Positions 42,171-50,687 of a stretch of DNA of 64,000 nucleotides are shown piece after piece (within the stretch, counting starts at the first letter, position 1; each line of letters opens with the position of its first letter). The translations under genes were made by a program, and so were the position numbers. The notes beneath the pieces were generated by a model, which was not told where the DNA came from, made no database searches, and worked only from the letters and a program-made list of their open reading frames with translations. This DNA comes from Pullichristensenella sp002068815 (lineage in GTDB: Bacteria > Bacillota > Clostridia > Christensenellales > Aristaeellaceae): the NCBI GenBank assembly GCA_040772885.1, contig JAXGXF010000004.1, positions 124,001 through 188,000 of the forward strand, given 5' to 3'.

Positions 42171-43832
42171 ATGGCAAAGTATGTGATCGGGATCGACTAC
42201 GGCTCGGCGTCGGTTCGCGCGGCGGTCGTCGACGCCTCGGACGGCAGCGAGCTCGCCTCCGGGATCTACAGGTACGAGTACGGCGTCGACGGAAATTACC
42301 TCGACCGGGCGAATCCGCACGTCGTGCGCCAGAGCCCCGACGACTACCTCAAGGGGATGGAGCTCTCCGTCCGGCTCGCGATCGAAAGCGCGGGGGAGGG
42401 CTTCGACGCGAACGCGATCGTCGGGATCGGGATCGACGCGACCGGCACAACCGTGCTTCCGGTGTCGGAGGTGGGCGTACCGCTCTCAGCCGACGCGCGG
42501 TTCGCGGACAACCCGAACGCGATGATCTGGCTCTGGAAGGACCACAGCTCCACGGCCGAGGCGCAGGCGATCACCGAGGCGGCGCGCGCCCTGCGCCCCG
42601 AGTACATCGACATGGTCGGCGGCGTCTATTCCTCGGAGTGGTTCTGGGCGAAGGTGCTTCACTGCGTCCGCTGCGATCCCGCGGTGTACGACGCGGCCCA
42701 TACGTGGATCGAGGTGTCCGACTGGCTCGTATTCCTGCTCACCGGCGGAGGGCGCATCGACGGCGCGGTGCGCGGCATGTGCGCCGCATCCCACAAGGCG
42801 CTCTTCAACCCGGAGTGGGGCGGATTCCCGTCGGAGGAGTTCGTCCGCGCGCTGCATCCCAAGCTCGCGAAGGTCCTCCGTACGCTCGACAGCCGCATGG
42901 TGCGCGACGTGTCCGCCCCGGCGGGCAGGCTCTGCCGCGAGTGGGCGGAGCGCATGGGCGTCCCGGCCGGCATCGTCGTCAGCGTCCCGGCGTTCGACGC
43001 CCATTTCGGCGGCATCGGCGCGGGGATTCGGCCCGGCATACTCGTCAAGACGATCGGCACGTCGACGTGCGACCTGTACGTGCTGAAGAAGACCGGCAGC
43101 CGGCCGAGCATCAAGGGCATGGCCGGCATCGTCCACGACTCGATCCTCCCCGGCTATTACGGCATAGAGGCGGGGCAGAGCGCGGTCGGAGACATACTGA
43201 ACTGGTTTGTGAAATACGTCGCGCCGAGCGGCAAGACGCACAGGCAGCTCGCCGAGGAGGCGGCGCTGCTTCGCCCGGGGCAGAGCGGGCTCCTGTCGCT
43301 CGACTGGAACAACGGCAACAGGACGATACTCGTCGACCAGCGGCTCACGGGGCTGATCGTCGGCCTGACGCTGCAGACCGGCGACGCGGAAATCTACCGC
43401 GCGCTGATCGAGGGGACCGCCTTCGGCGCCCGGGTCATCCACGACAGGATGGAGGAGGGCGGCCTGCGCATCGAAAAGGTGATCGCCTGCGGGGGAATCC
43501 CGCGCAAGGACGCGCTGTTCATGCAGATCTACGCGGATGTGCTCAACAAGACCCTGTACGTCTCGAAGAACTCCGAGACATGCGCGCTGGGCAGCGCGAT
43601 CGCGGCGGCCGTAAACGCGGGCGTCCACGACAGCTTTGAGGAGGCCATCGACCGCATGACAAACGTCATGGACGCGTGCTATGCGCCGATTCCCGAGAAT
43701 GTCGCCGTCTATGAGGAGCTGTTTGCGATCTACCGCCAGCTCCACGACGGCTTCGGCACCCCGGCGGAGGGCGGTTTCTTCAACGTGATGAAGGATTTGC
43801 TCGCGATCAAGGAGCGGCAAAGCGGCCGGTAG
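42171..43832 (+). CDS. FGGY-family ribulokinase-like carbohydrate kinase
   Basis: 553 residues, AraB-like. IGIDYGSASVRAAVVDASDG is the phosphate loop; GIGIDATGTTVLPV, MIWLWKDHSSTAEA, YSSEWFWAKVLHC, TWIEVSDWLVFLLTG and SHKALFNPEWGG follow; IACGGIPRKDALFMQIYADV is the adenosine-site block. ATG 42171 follows GGAGGGAG. Comparison with the kinase at 31813 shows the same ordered blocks but clearly different sequence, so this is a paralogue for another ketose. The operon context is isomerase, hydroxyacid dehydrogenase, kinase; the aldolase gene converges from the other side. Confidence 0.9.
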   Translation: MAKYVIGIDYGSASVRAAVVDASDGSELASGIYRYEYGVDGNYLDRANPHVVRQSPDDYLKGMELSVRLAIESAGEGFDANAIVGIGIDATGTTVLPVSEVGVPLSADARFADNPNAMIWLWKDHSSTAEAQAITEAARALRPEYIDMVGGVYSSEWFWAKVLHCVRCDPAVYDAAHTWIEVSDWLVFLLTGGGRIDGAVRGMCAASHKALFNPEWGGFPSEEFVRALHPKLAKVLRTLDSRMVRDVSAPAGRLCREWAERMGVPAGIVVSVPAFDAHFGGIGAGIRPGILVKTIGTSTCDLYVLKKTGSRPSIKGMAGIVHDSILPGYYGIEAGQSAVGDILNWFVKYVAPSGKTHRQLAEEAALLRPGQSGLLSLDWNNGNRTILVDQRLTGLIVGLTLQTGDAEIYRALIEGTAFGARVIHDRMEEGGLRIEKVIACGGIPRKDALFMQIYADVLNKTLYVSKNSETCALGSAIAAAVNAGVHDSFEEAIDRMTNVMDACYAPIPENVAVYEELFAIYRQLHDGFGTPAEGGFFNVMKDLLAIKERQSGR

Positions 43833-43866
43833 GGGAGGATGGAGGCACGACCGCGCCCGGGGATTT

Positions 43867-43898
43867 GTCGCGTCCCATGTGGGCGCGGGGATTGAAAT
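43867..43898 (+). CRISPR. Solitary type I-C-like CRISPR repeat
   Basis: 32 bp beginning GTCGCGTCCCATG and ending GCGGGGATTGAAAT. Length, GTCGC start, GC-rich central dyad (CCCA-TG-TGGG flanked by GCG/CGC) and ATTGAAA(T/C) end are the marks of type I-C repeats. No second copy is seen 60-80 bp to either side and no cas gene is in the window. It is therefore an isolated unit or relic, lying in the intergenic space after the kinase gene. Confidence 0.6.
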
Positions 43899-44007
43899 GA
43901 TGTTTTGACGGCTTCGCGCGCCCCGGTGAAGTCCTGTCCCGCATGTCTACAGGTTAAAGCGAATTGACCGCTCCTCCCCGGAATAGAGCCTGTTTCGCCG
44001 AAAGTTT

Positions 44008-44036
44008 GAGCCTCCGCGGAAAAAGCGCGGAGGCTC
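44008..44036. terminator. Hairpin between convergent kinase and DeoC genes
   Basis: GAGCCTCCGCG pairs perfectly with CGCGGAGGCTC around a GAAAAAG loop. It has no clear T run on either side but sits just beyond both stop codons. Confidence 0.7.
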
Positions 44037-44058
44037 TGATAATCAAAAATCGGCGCGG

Positions 44059-44754
44059 TTAAATAACGATGGCGACCCCTTTGCCGCAGCCGATCCTTGT
44101 CGCGCCCGCGCGGAGCATCGCGATGGCGTCGTCGGCGGTCCGGATGCCGCCCGAGGCCTTGACGCCGATGTCCGGCCCGACGGTCTTGCGCATCAGCGCG
44201 ATGTCCTCGACCTTCGCGCCGGCCGTCGAGAAGCCCGTGGACGTCTTTACGAAATCCGCCCCGGCCTTCGCGGAGAGCTCGCACGCCCGCGCCTTCTCCT
44301 CGTCGGTCAGCAGGCAGGTCTCGATGATCACCTTCAAAAGCGCCTTGCCCTTCGTGACCTCTCGGACCGCCTTGATGTCATTGTAAACATAGTCCGCCTC
44401 GCCCGCCTTGAGCGCGCCGACGTTGATCACCATGTCGACCTCCGTGGCCCCGTTCGCGACGGCCTCCGCGGCCTCGAAGGCCTTCGCGGCGGTCGACATC
44501 GCGCCGAGCGGGAAGCCGACGACCGTGCAGACCTCGACGCCCGTGCCCTTGAGCAGCTTGGCGACGTGCGGCACGCGGCAGGAATTCACGCAGACGGAGC
44601 AGAACCGGTACTGCTTTGACTCCTCGCAGAGCTTGTCGAAATCCGCGGTGACCGCGTCCGCCTTGAGGATGGTGTTGTCGATGAACTGGGCGAGATCGGC
44701 CTTCGAAAGGGCGTCGATCTCCTTCTGTGTGAGCGGTTTGATTATGTTTTTCAT
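44059..44754 (-). CDS. deoC: Deoxyribose-phosphate aldolase
   Basis: 231 residues. All canonical DeoC parts are present: CSVCVNSCRVPHV, TVVGFPLGAMSTAAKAFEA, EVDMVINVGALKAG (Asp107), KVIIETCLLTDEE, the Schiff-base lysine in DFVKTSTGFSTAGA (K170) and GVKASGGIRTADDA (K199). It cleaves 2-deoxyribose 5-phosphate, or a related aldol, into acetaldehyde or another short carbonyl and glyceraldehyde 3-phosphate. The true start is 44754 after GGGGGGAAAT; the longer frame upstream runs into the SDR gene. It is the second gene after the SDR on the minus strand, under a promoter divergent from the DeoR gene. It is closer to standard DeoC than the copy at 294-971. Confidence 0.93.
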   Translation of the reverse strand: MKNIIKPLTQKEIDALSKADLAQFIDNTILKADAVTADFDKLCEESKQYRFCSVCVNSCRVPHVAKLLKGTGVEVCTVVGFPLGAMSTAAKAFEAAEAVANGATEVDMVINVGALKAGEADYVYNDIKAVREVTKGKALLKVIIETCLLTDEEKARACELSAKAGADFVKTSTGFSTAGAKVEDIALMRKTVGPDIGVKASGGIRTADDAIAMLRAGATRIGCGKGVAIVI

Positions 44755-44765
44755 ATTTCCCCCCG

Positions 44766-45521
44766 TTAATCCATGTAGTAGCCGCCGTTGATGTTGACGG
44801 TTTCGCCGGTGATGAACGATGCCTCGTCGGAGGCCAGGAAGAGCGCGAGATTGGACACGTCCTGCGTTGTGCAGAGCCGCTTCACGGGAATCTTGTCCGC
44901 CATCGACTGCTTCTTCTCGTCGTCCCAATAGGCCATCATCTTCGTCATGACCGCATGGGGAGCCAGCGCGTTGCAGGTGACTCCGAACGGGCCCAACTGC
45001 CTCGCGACGGACCGGGTCAATGTGATCACGGCGCCCTTCGACGCGCCGTAGGCGAAGGTCGTGCTGTTGTCGCCGTTTTTCCCGGTGATCGAGGAGAGGT
45101 TGATGATCCTGCCGTAGCCCTGCTTCTTCATGTAGGGCGTGGCGACCTTCGTGCAGTACAATACGCCCTTGACGTTGATGTCGAGGGTGAGGTCGATGAG
45201 CTCGAGCGACGTGTCCTCGATGGTCGCGCTCTTGAGTATGCCGGCGTTGTTGATGAGTATATCGACCCTTGCGTACTTGGCGACCGTCTTTTCAAAGGCG
45301 GACTCGACCTGATCGTACTTGGTGACATCGCAGATCAGCGAAAGGAAGTCCGCGCCCTTTTCCGCGAGCATTCCCTCCGTCTCCTTGAGCGCCTCCGCGT
45401 TGATATCGGAGATGACGACCTTGGCGCCTTCCGCAGCCAAATCCACGGCGAATTGCTGTCCCATTCCCTGCCCGGCCCCGGTCACGAACGCGACCTTATT
45501 GGTAAATCTGTCTGCTCTCAT
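44766..45521 (-). CDS. Short-chain dehydrogenase/reductase (classical SDR)
   Basis: 251 residues. TGAGQGMG at 15-22 is the cofactor motif, NNAG follows, then Ser in INLSSITGKNGD and Tyr-x-x-x-Lys in AYGASKGAVITLTRS; the end is FITGETVNINGGYYMD. GGGAGGG is 6 bp ahead of ATG 45521. It is cotranscribed with deoC (12-bp gap) from the promoter at 45589. It probably oxidises a polyol or deoxy-sugar precursor feeding the kinase-aldolase pathway. Confidence 0.92.
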   Translation of the reverse strand: MRADRFTNKVAFVTGAGQGMGQQFAVDLAAEGAKVVISDINAEALKETEGMLAEKGADFLSLICDVTKYDQVESAFEKTVAKYARVDILINNAGILKSATIEDTSLELIDLTLDINVKGVLYCTKVATPYMKKQGYGRIINLSSITGKNGDNSTTFAYGASKGAVITLTRSVARQLGPFGVTCNALAPHAVMTKMMAYWDDEKKQSMADKIPVKRLCTTQDVSNLALFLASDEASFITGETVNINGGYYMD

Positions 45522-45588
45522 CGAATACCCTCCCAGAAATTAAAATGGTAGATACAATCGAAAAGTTGATACGTTCCCGTCAATTACC

Positions 45589-45617
45589 AGTATAACGTGA
45601 TAAATTCCACATGTCAA
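45589..45617 (-). promoter_or_regulatory. Promoter of the SDR-deoC operon
   Basis: Minus strand: perfect TTGACA, 17 bp, TATACT, about 70 bp upstream of the SDR start. Confidence 0.75.
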
Positions 45618-45857
45618 TATCCAAAGATGTTAAATTCATTACATTATAAGGGGAAAATCACAAAGTAAGTTTTCCCGCCCCGACGGCGTAAAAATCGCGC
45701 TCCGGCGCGCCGGTTTGCGGGGAATATGCGCGGGCGGCGGGTGAACGGACGGCGGCGAATCGCGGAATTCCCCGAAATCGGCGCGCAAACCACCGGAAAA
45801 CCCCATGAAATAGCGCGGTTCGGACATCGGAAGGCGCTGTTTTGTGATATTATTTAC

Positions 45858-45885
45858 TTGACAAGCGCGCAAATAATGTTATAAT
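45858..45885 (+). promoter_or_regulatory. Promoter of the DeoR gene
   Basis: Perfect TTGACA, 16 bp, perfect TATAAT. A TGGAAACG string just downstream (45884-45891) recalls the left half of the operator-like motif at 25055. Confidence 0.75.
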
Positions 45886-45928
45886 GGAAACGAATTCTAC
45901 ATGAAAAGCGGAGATTTTGGTACGATTT

Positions 45929-46702
45929 ATGGGAAAGAAAGAAGAAAGGCTGAACCAGATCGCGTCGCTCGCGCAGATCAACAAGGTTGTGTCGTACAAG
46001 GCGCTGTCTGATTCGATGGGCGTCTCCACGATGACGCTCAGGCGCGATCTCGAAGTGCTCGCGTCCCGCAATGTTGTGAAATTGATCCGCGGAGGGGCAA
46101 TTTACAACCAGGCGCAGGACAACGGGGTGCCGTCCTACATTCTCCAGAACCAAGAGGAAATTCATATAGAGGAAAAGACGCTCATCGGCCTGAAGGCGGC
46201 GTCGCTTTTGAAGCCGAACGACACGTTCATGATCGATTCCGGCTCGACCGCGTTCTGCCTCGCGAAGGCGCTGCCCAAGGATACGAACTTCACGATCATC
46301 TGCTGGGCGCTGAACGTCATACAGGAGCTCACCACGAAGCCCCTCTGCAACCTCATCATCGGCGGGGGCGTCTACCATCCCGAGGCGCAGATGTTCGAGG
46401 GGCCCGACGGCATCAACCTGCTCAGGAATTCCCGGGCGTCGAAGCTGTTCCTCACGGCCGGCGGCTTCCATGAGACGCTGGGGATCACCTGCCCCCTCTC
46501 CTACGAGACGGAGATGAAGAGGGCGGCGATCGAATCGAGCCTGACGAAGATCCTGCTGATCGACTCGTCGAAGTTCGGCCGCGTGTGCCAGTCCTACCTG
46601 ACGAACGTCTCCAGCGTCGACATCATCGTCACCGACTCGAAGATTTCCCAGCACTACCAGGACTTCATCCGGGACAAGGGAATCCGGCTGATACTCGCCT
46701 GA
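45929..46702 (+). CDS. DeoR-family transcriptional regulator
   Basis: 257 residues. The N-terminal helix-turn-helix reads KEERLNQIASLAQINKVVSY then LSDSMGVSTMTLRRDLEVLA, followed by KLIRGGAIY, the standard DeoR start. The sensor part has MIDSGSTAFCLAKALP, NLIIGGGVYHPEAQMFEGP and ILLIDSSKFG, the sugar-phosphate-binding DeoRC fold. ATG 45929 is used; a TTG 12 bp earlier lies nearer to GCGGAG and cannot be excluded. It faces the SDR-deoC operon and most likely represses it, and perhaps the adjacent kinase and transport operons, with a sugar phosphate as inducer. Confidence 0.92.
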   Translation: MGKKEERLNQIASLAQINKVVSYKALSDSMGVSTMTLRRDLEVLASRNVVKLIRGGAIYNQAQDNGVPSYILQNQEEIHIEEKTLIGLKAASLLKPNDTFMIDSGSTAFCLAKALPKDTNFTIICWALNVIQELTTKPLCNLIIGGGVYHPEAQMFEGPDGINLLRNSRASKLFLTAGGFHETLGITCPLSYETEMKRAAIESSLTKILLIDSSKFGRVCQSYLTNVSSVDIIVTDSKISQHYQDFIRDKGIRLILA

Positions 46703-46787
46703 CTCGCGCCCTCGGGCGGGGCGCGCCGGGACCACGTCCCCGGAGCGCGAGAGAATACCTCTCTCTATAGGAAGGACATCCGAAGCG

Positions 46788-46813
46788 GCCCCGTTTTCGC
46801 GGGCTGTTTTTTT
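46788..46813 (+). terminator. Rho-independent terminator of the DeoR gene
   Basis: GCCCCG and CGCGGGC form a stem with one bulge around TTTT, followed by TGTTTTTTT. Confidence 0.75.
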
Positions 46814-46896
46814 CGCTTCCGCGCGCGGGGCGGGGGGAGCGGAATCTGTAAAAAGGCCGCGGAACCGCGCATGGGCTGCCTCAGACAGCCCCCAGG

Positions 46897-47673
46897 TCAA
46901 TGCCCGCGCTTGTACTCCGAGGGGCTGACGCCGGCGAACTTTCGGAAGAGCGTGCTGAAATACTGCGTGTCCTGATAGCCGAGGCGGTTCGCGATCTCGT
47001 AGACCTTGAGGCCCGTCTCCTCGAGCAGCCGCACCGCCTCGCGCATCCGGAACATCGTCAGCGTGTCGAGAAACGAGCGGTCGGTCTTGCGCTTGAACAG
47101 CTTCGTCAGGTAGCTCTCGCTGATCAAGAGCGCATCGGCGACGCTTCGCACGGTGATGTTCTTCGCGAAATTCCGGGTGATGTAGTCGAGCGCCGCGTCG
47201 ATATACCGGTCGCCGAGCGACTTTTCCGCGGCCGGCTTCTCCGTCGGAAGCGGCTCCCCCGGCGCGTCCGGCCGGGTCATCGCGGTCTCGATCTCCTTGC
47301 GCCTGGCGATGTGCTCGCGGAGCTTGTCGAGCGCGAGCAGCAGCTCGGCGTCGTCGATGGGCTTGAGCAGGTACTCCCGGACGCCCAGCGAGATCGCGCG
47401 CCGGGCATACTGGAACTCGTCGTAGCCGGAGATGATGATGTAGTCGCACATGATCTTCTCCGTCAGCGATTCGATCATGTCGAGCCCCGAGACCTTCGGC
47501 AATCGGATGTCCGTGATCACGAGGTCCGGGCGCGCTTCCAGGATCATCCGCTCCCCCTCGACGGCGTCGCCGGCGCAGCCGACCACCTCGAAGCCGTGCT
47601 CCGCCCATGGGGTCGTCCAAAAGAGCCCCTCCCGCAGGAGGTCCTCGTCCTCGATCAGCACCGCCCTGTACAT
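46897..47673 (-). CDS. Response regulator with AraC-type DNA-binding domain (YesN-like)
   Basis: 258 residues, shorter than the usual 350-540 of YesN proteins. The receiver domain has IEDEDLLREG, the phosphorylation site in LVITDIRLPKVSG (Asp55), and YLLKPIDDAELLLALDKLRE with the conserved Lys. After a linker, the double helix-turn-helix of AraC type follows (RSVADALLISESYLTKLFKR, YEIANRLGYQDTQYFSTLFR, GVSPSEYKRGH). GGAGGAGAG precedes ATG 47673, inside the kinase gene, which it overlaps by 19 bp. It should activate the divergent FbpABC-like operon at 49598 on signal from the kinase. Confidence 0.92.
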   Translation of the reverse strand: MYRAVLIEDEDLLREGLFWTTPWAEHGFEVVGCAGDAVEGERMILEARPDLVITDIRLPKVSGLDMIESLTEKIMCDYIIISGYDEFQYARRAISLGVREYLLKPIDDAELLLALDKLREHIARRKEIETAMTRPDAPGEPLPTEKPAAEKSLGDRYIDAALDYITRNFAKNITVRSVADALLISESYLTKLFKRKTDRSFLDTLTMFRMREAVRLLEETGLKVYEIANRLGYQDTQYFSTLFRKFAGVSPSEYKRGH

Positions 47674-49415
47674 GCGCTCTCCTCCTCCGCCCGGCCGAGG
47701 TGCTTCAGCACGAGCGTTATGGTCGTCCCGCTGCCCAGCGCGCTCTCGATGGTCAGGCCGCAATGCTCGTCGCCGTACAGCACGGCGCGCCGGTTTACGT
47801 TGCTGAGGCCGATGTTGTACATGCCGTCCGGCTTGAGCTGCTTCACGGCCTCGAGCTTTTCCTCGCTCATGCCCTCGCCGTTGTCCGCGACGACGAAGCG
47901 CAGGTATTCGCCCTCGCGCCGGCCGGTCACCGACAGCACGCCGCCCTCGACCTTGTTCTCCAGCCCGTGCACGATCGCGTTTTCGATCAGCGGCTGCAGC
48001 ATGAGCTTCGGGATCAGGAGGCCGTCGAGCTCCGGGTCGATGTCGAAGCGCATGTCGATGCTCTCCCGGTGGCGGCACTTCTGGATTTCGAGGTACGCGC
48101 GGACGACCTCCATCTCCTCGGCGACCGGGATCACATCGGCGCGGTTGTTCATCAGACGGCGCAGCAGCTTTCCGAGCCGGACGACGATCATCAGCGCGTC
48201 GTCCCGCCGGTCGAGCTTCACGCACCACTTGATCAGGTCGAGCGTGTTGTACAGAAAGTGCGGGTTGACCTGCAGCGCCAGCGCGTTGACCTCCGCGACG
48301 CGCAGGCTCCGCTGCTTTTCCCCGATGCGCGCGATCAATTCCTCGATCTCCAGCTGCATGTGGTTGAACGCCTCGCTGAGCCGGCCGATCTCGTCGCGGC
48401 TCGTGACGGGGACGAGCGCCCGGAAGTTGCCCTTCTCCGCCTCGCCCATCGCGAGCGTCAGCTTCCGGATCGGCGCGGAGACCGTGCGCGCGACGAAATA
48501 GGCGAACAGTATCCCCAGAAAGCAGGTGACCAGAAGCACCGGCAGCACGGTCCTCGACGTCGAGGAGAGCACGGAGTTTAACAGCGCCGGGGAGACCTCG
48601 CTGACCGCGGCGTAGCGCGCGAAGCCGGTCTTCGTCCAGCACAGGTTGTCCGCGTCGAACGCGCCGCTCGACGCGTCCGTCGCCCAGATCTCCCCGAAGT
48701 CCGACCTGAACGCGAGCTTCGAAAGCCCCTCGCCCTCGTCGCCCGCGGAATTGTAGAGGACCACGTCATACGGGTCGACGACCATGATCGGCCGGCTGCT
48801 GACGAACGAGTAGCTCGATACGATCGACGCGAGCGCGTCGCGCGAAACCTCGACCGCGACGTAGCCGAGCGGCTCGCCCCGGTCGTCGCGCACGGCCTTC
48901 GCCAGGATCACGCGCGTGTCCCGGAGCATGCGTATACCCTTGACGGTCGTATAGACGGCGACGTCGTCGGAGGAGAGTATGCGCTTGAACAGCGTGAACG
49001 TCTCGTTGTAGTTCTCGGGCGCGAACACCGGGGAGACCTCGCCGGTGGACACGATGCCGCCGTCCGAGATGCGCACGACGTGCGTCGTGACGCCGCCCCG
49101 GAAGTTGACGTTCGAGAGATAGAGAATGCGCGCGACTTCGTAGCGCGTGGCGGCGTCCGGGCTCTCGAGGTACGCCCGGACGGTTGCGTCGGCGGCGAGC
49201 TCGCGGATGACCTCCGCCGAGCGGCCGAGCAGCGCGTCCAGGCTCTCCGCGACCGCGCGCACGCCGGAGCGCGTCTGCTCGAGCATGCCGCTCTGCACGG
49301 ACGCGGACGACGAAGCGAGGATCAGAAGCCCCGTCAGCGCCACGAGCAGCACGCTCAGGATGATGTAGTGCAAAAACAGCCTGCCGAAGTAGCTGTGCCG
49401 AAATCTTTCGAGCAT
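47655..49415 (-). CDS. Sensor histidine kinase (YesM-like, HPK7/LytS-type catalytic core)
   Basis: 586 residues. The N-terminal span is at about 14-35 (LHYIILSVLLVALTGLLILA), followed by an extracytoplasmic sensor of about 270 residues of the double-Cache type (YVAVEVSRDALASIVSSYSF, IMVVDPYDVVLYNSAGD). A second span TVLPVLLVTCFLGILFAYFV comes next, then a HAMP linker, the phosphoacceptor NPHFLYNTLDLIKW, N box PLIENAIVHGLENK and G box VVADNGEGM. Start at 49415 follows GGTGGAGG. Such kinases sense sugars or polyols outside the cell. Divergent orientation to the FbpABC-like genes suggests it senses their ligand. Confidence 0.93.
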   Translation of the reverse strand: MLERFRHSYFGRLFLHYIILSVLLVALTGLLILASSSASVQSGMLEQTRSGVRAVAESLDALLGRSAEVIRELAADATVRAYLESPDAATRYEVARILYLSNVNFRGGVTTHVVRISDGGIVSTGEVSPVFAPENYNETFTLFKRILSSDDVAVYTTVKGIRMLRDTRVILAKAVRDDRGEPLGYVAVEVSRDALASIVSSYSFVSSRPIMVVDPYDVVLYNSAGDEGEGLSKLAFRSDFGEIWATDASSGAFDADNLCWTKTGFARYAAVSEVSPALLNSVLSSTSRTVLPVLLVTCFLGILFAYFVARTVSAPIRKLTLAMGEAEKGNFRALVPVTSRDEIGRLSEAFNHMQLEIEELIARIGEKQRSLRVAEVNALALQVNPHFLYNTLDLIKWCVKLDRRDDALMIVVRLGKLLRRLMNNRADVIPVAEEMEVVRAYLEIQKCRHRESIDMRFDIDPELDGLLIPKLMLQPLIENAIVHGLENKVEGGVLSVTGRREGEYLRFVVADNGEGMSEEKLEAVKQLKPDGMYNIGLSNVNRRAVLYGDEHCGLTIESALGSGTTITLVLKHLGRAEEESACTGRC

Positions 49416-49522
49416 GCGCGCCTCCACCGGTTTTTCCCGCCTTCTATTCTACAGGACGGCGTCCAAAATGGAAAGGGTTTTTCGGAAAGTGCCGTTTTGT
49501 CACGGAAATATGCGCGTTTGCC

Positions 49523-49552
49523 TTGTTGAATCCGCCACATAAATGGTATAAT
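49523..49552 (+). promoter_or_regulatory. Promoter of the FbpABC-like operon
   Basis: TTGTTG, 18 bp, TATAAT. The weak -35 suits activation by the YesN-like regulator encoded divergently. Confidence 0.6.
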
Positions 49553-49597
49553 CTTTAAGTACTGCGGCACGCAGAAAATCTGTCTGGAGGGAAGAAC

Positions 49598-50605
49598 ATG
49601 AAGAAGTTGCTCATGCTGGTGCTCGCCGTCATCATGGCGGTCGGCGGCGTCGCGCTCGCCGAGGCTGCGCCGGAGGAAACCGGCACGCTGACGATCTACT
49701 ACTCGCACTCCACCGAGTGGGCGGACCCGCTCATTCAGCAGTTTGAAGAGGCGACCGGCATCAAGTGCGAGCTCGTGCAGGGCGGCACGTCCGACCTGTT
49801 CGCCAAGGTAAAGGCCGAGGCGGAGAATCCCCAGGCGGACATCATCTGGGGCGGCGTCGCGGACACGTATGTGGCCAATTCCGAGCTCTTCCAGCCCTAC
49901 GTCCCCGCCGAGGTCGACAAGCTGATGCCGGCCGCGATCGGCGCGGGCGACATGTGGCACGCGTTTGACATCGAGCCGATGGTCATGGTCTACAACACCG
50001 ACATGATCGCCGCCGAGAACGCGCCCACGAAGTGGGCCGACATGCTCGACGAGCAGTACAAGGGCGCGATCGCGTGCGCCGACCCGACGACCTCCTCCTC
50101 GAGCTACGGAGTGCTGATGGGCATCATCAACGCCTACGGCACCGAGGACGGCGCGGGCTACGAGTTCGTCAAGAAGCTCGTCGAGGCGCTCGACGGCAAG
50201 ATCCTGTCCAGCTCCTCCGGCGTCTACAAGGGAGTGGCCGAGGGCGAGTACATGATCGGCATGACCTACGAGGAGGCCGCGCTGCGCTACATCGCCGCGG
50301 GCGAGCCGATGGCGATCGTCTACCCCGAGGAGGGCACCTATTCCGCGCCTTCGCCGGTCGCGATCGTCGCCAACTGCAAAAACCTGTTGAGCGCGCAGAA
50401 GTTCGTCGACTTCGTGCTCGGGCAGGAGGTCCAGTCGCAGCTCGCGGGCCTGAACCGCCGCTCCTCGCGCACCGACATCCCGGTCGCGGAGCACATGACC
50501 CCGATGGACTCCATCAAGTTCGTCGATTACGACTTCAACTGGTCCACCTCCCACGAGAAGGAGTTCAAGAACACCTGGCTCGACTACGTCGCGGAACTCG
50601 GATAA
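49598..50605 (+). CDS. Extracellular solute-binding protein, FbpA/phosphonate-type (family 1)
   Basis: 335 residues. The signal peptide MKKLLMLVLAVIMAVGGVAL ends AEAAPEE with no lipobox Cys. The mature protein GTLTIYYSHSTEWADPLIQQ, then PQADIIWGGVADTYVANSEL, EPMVMVYNTDMI, and SYGVLMGIINAYG match iron(III)/2-aminoethylphosphonate/phosphoglycerate-type binding proteins. A run of Ser/Thr (DPTTSSSSYG) could bind a phosphate or phosphonate group rather than iron. It is first in the operon with ATPase, permease and an inositol-monophosphatase-family enzyme. Confidence 0.9.
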   Translation: MKKLLMLVLAVIMAVGGVALAEAAPEETGTLTIYYSHSTEWADPLIQQFEEATGIKCELVQGGTSDLFAKVKAEAENPQADIIWGGVADTYVANSELFQPYVPAEVDKLMPAAIGAGDMWHAFDIEPMVMVYNTDMIAAENAPTKWADMLDEQYKGAIACADPTTSSSSYGVLMGIINAYGTEDGAGYEFVKKLVEALDGKILSSSSGVYKGVAEGEYMIGMTYEEAALRYIAAGEPMAIVYPEEGTYSAPSPVAIVANCKNLLSAQKFVDFVLGQEVQSQLAGLNRRSSRTDIPVAEHMTPMDSIKFVDYDFNWSTSHEKEFKNTWLDYVAELG

Positions 50606-50687
50606 ACCGCCTGTAGATTCCGGGGGACATGGAGGGGTGGCCCGCGCGCATGCCGGGCGATCCCTCCAATTGTAAGGGAGAAAGAGC

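Larger units (their letters stand above)
45522..45928. other. Divergent control region between SDR-deoC operon and DeoR gene
   Basis: No gene is supported in these 407 bp. Strong promoters lie at each end; the middle (45680-45830) is GC-rich with inverted-repeat character (for example TTCCCCG near 45769 and CGGGGAA near 45717) and no coding signal I trust. Confidence 0.65.

Noticed and set aside
39876..42320. 814-residue minus-strand open frame opposite isomerase and dehydrogenase genes
   Set aside because: It spans two convincing plus-strand genes and their gap, and its composition is typical of an antisense frame in GC-rich DNA.
43867..44000. A full CRISPR array downstream of the repeat-like sequence
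   Set aside because: No second repeat occurs at the expected 60-80 bp spacing; only one unit is supported.
45680..45830. GC-rich dyads as a possible riboswitch or attenuator
   Set aside because: They lie upstream of the mapped-looking DeoR promoter and outside both expected transcripts, and no known riboswitch core was seen.
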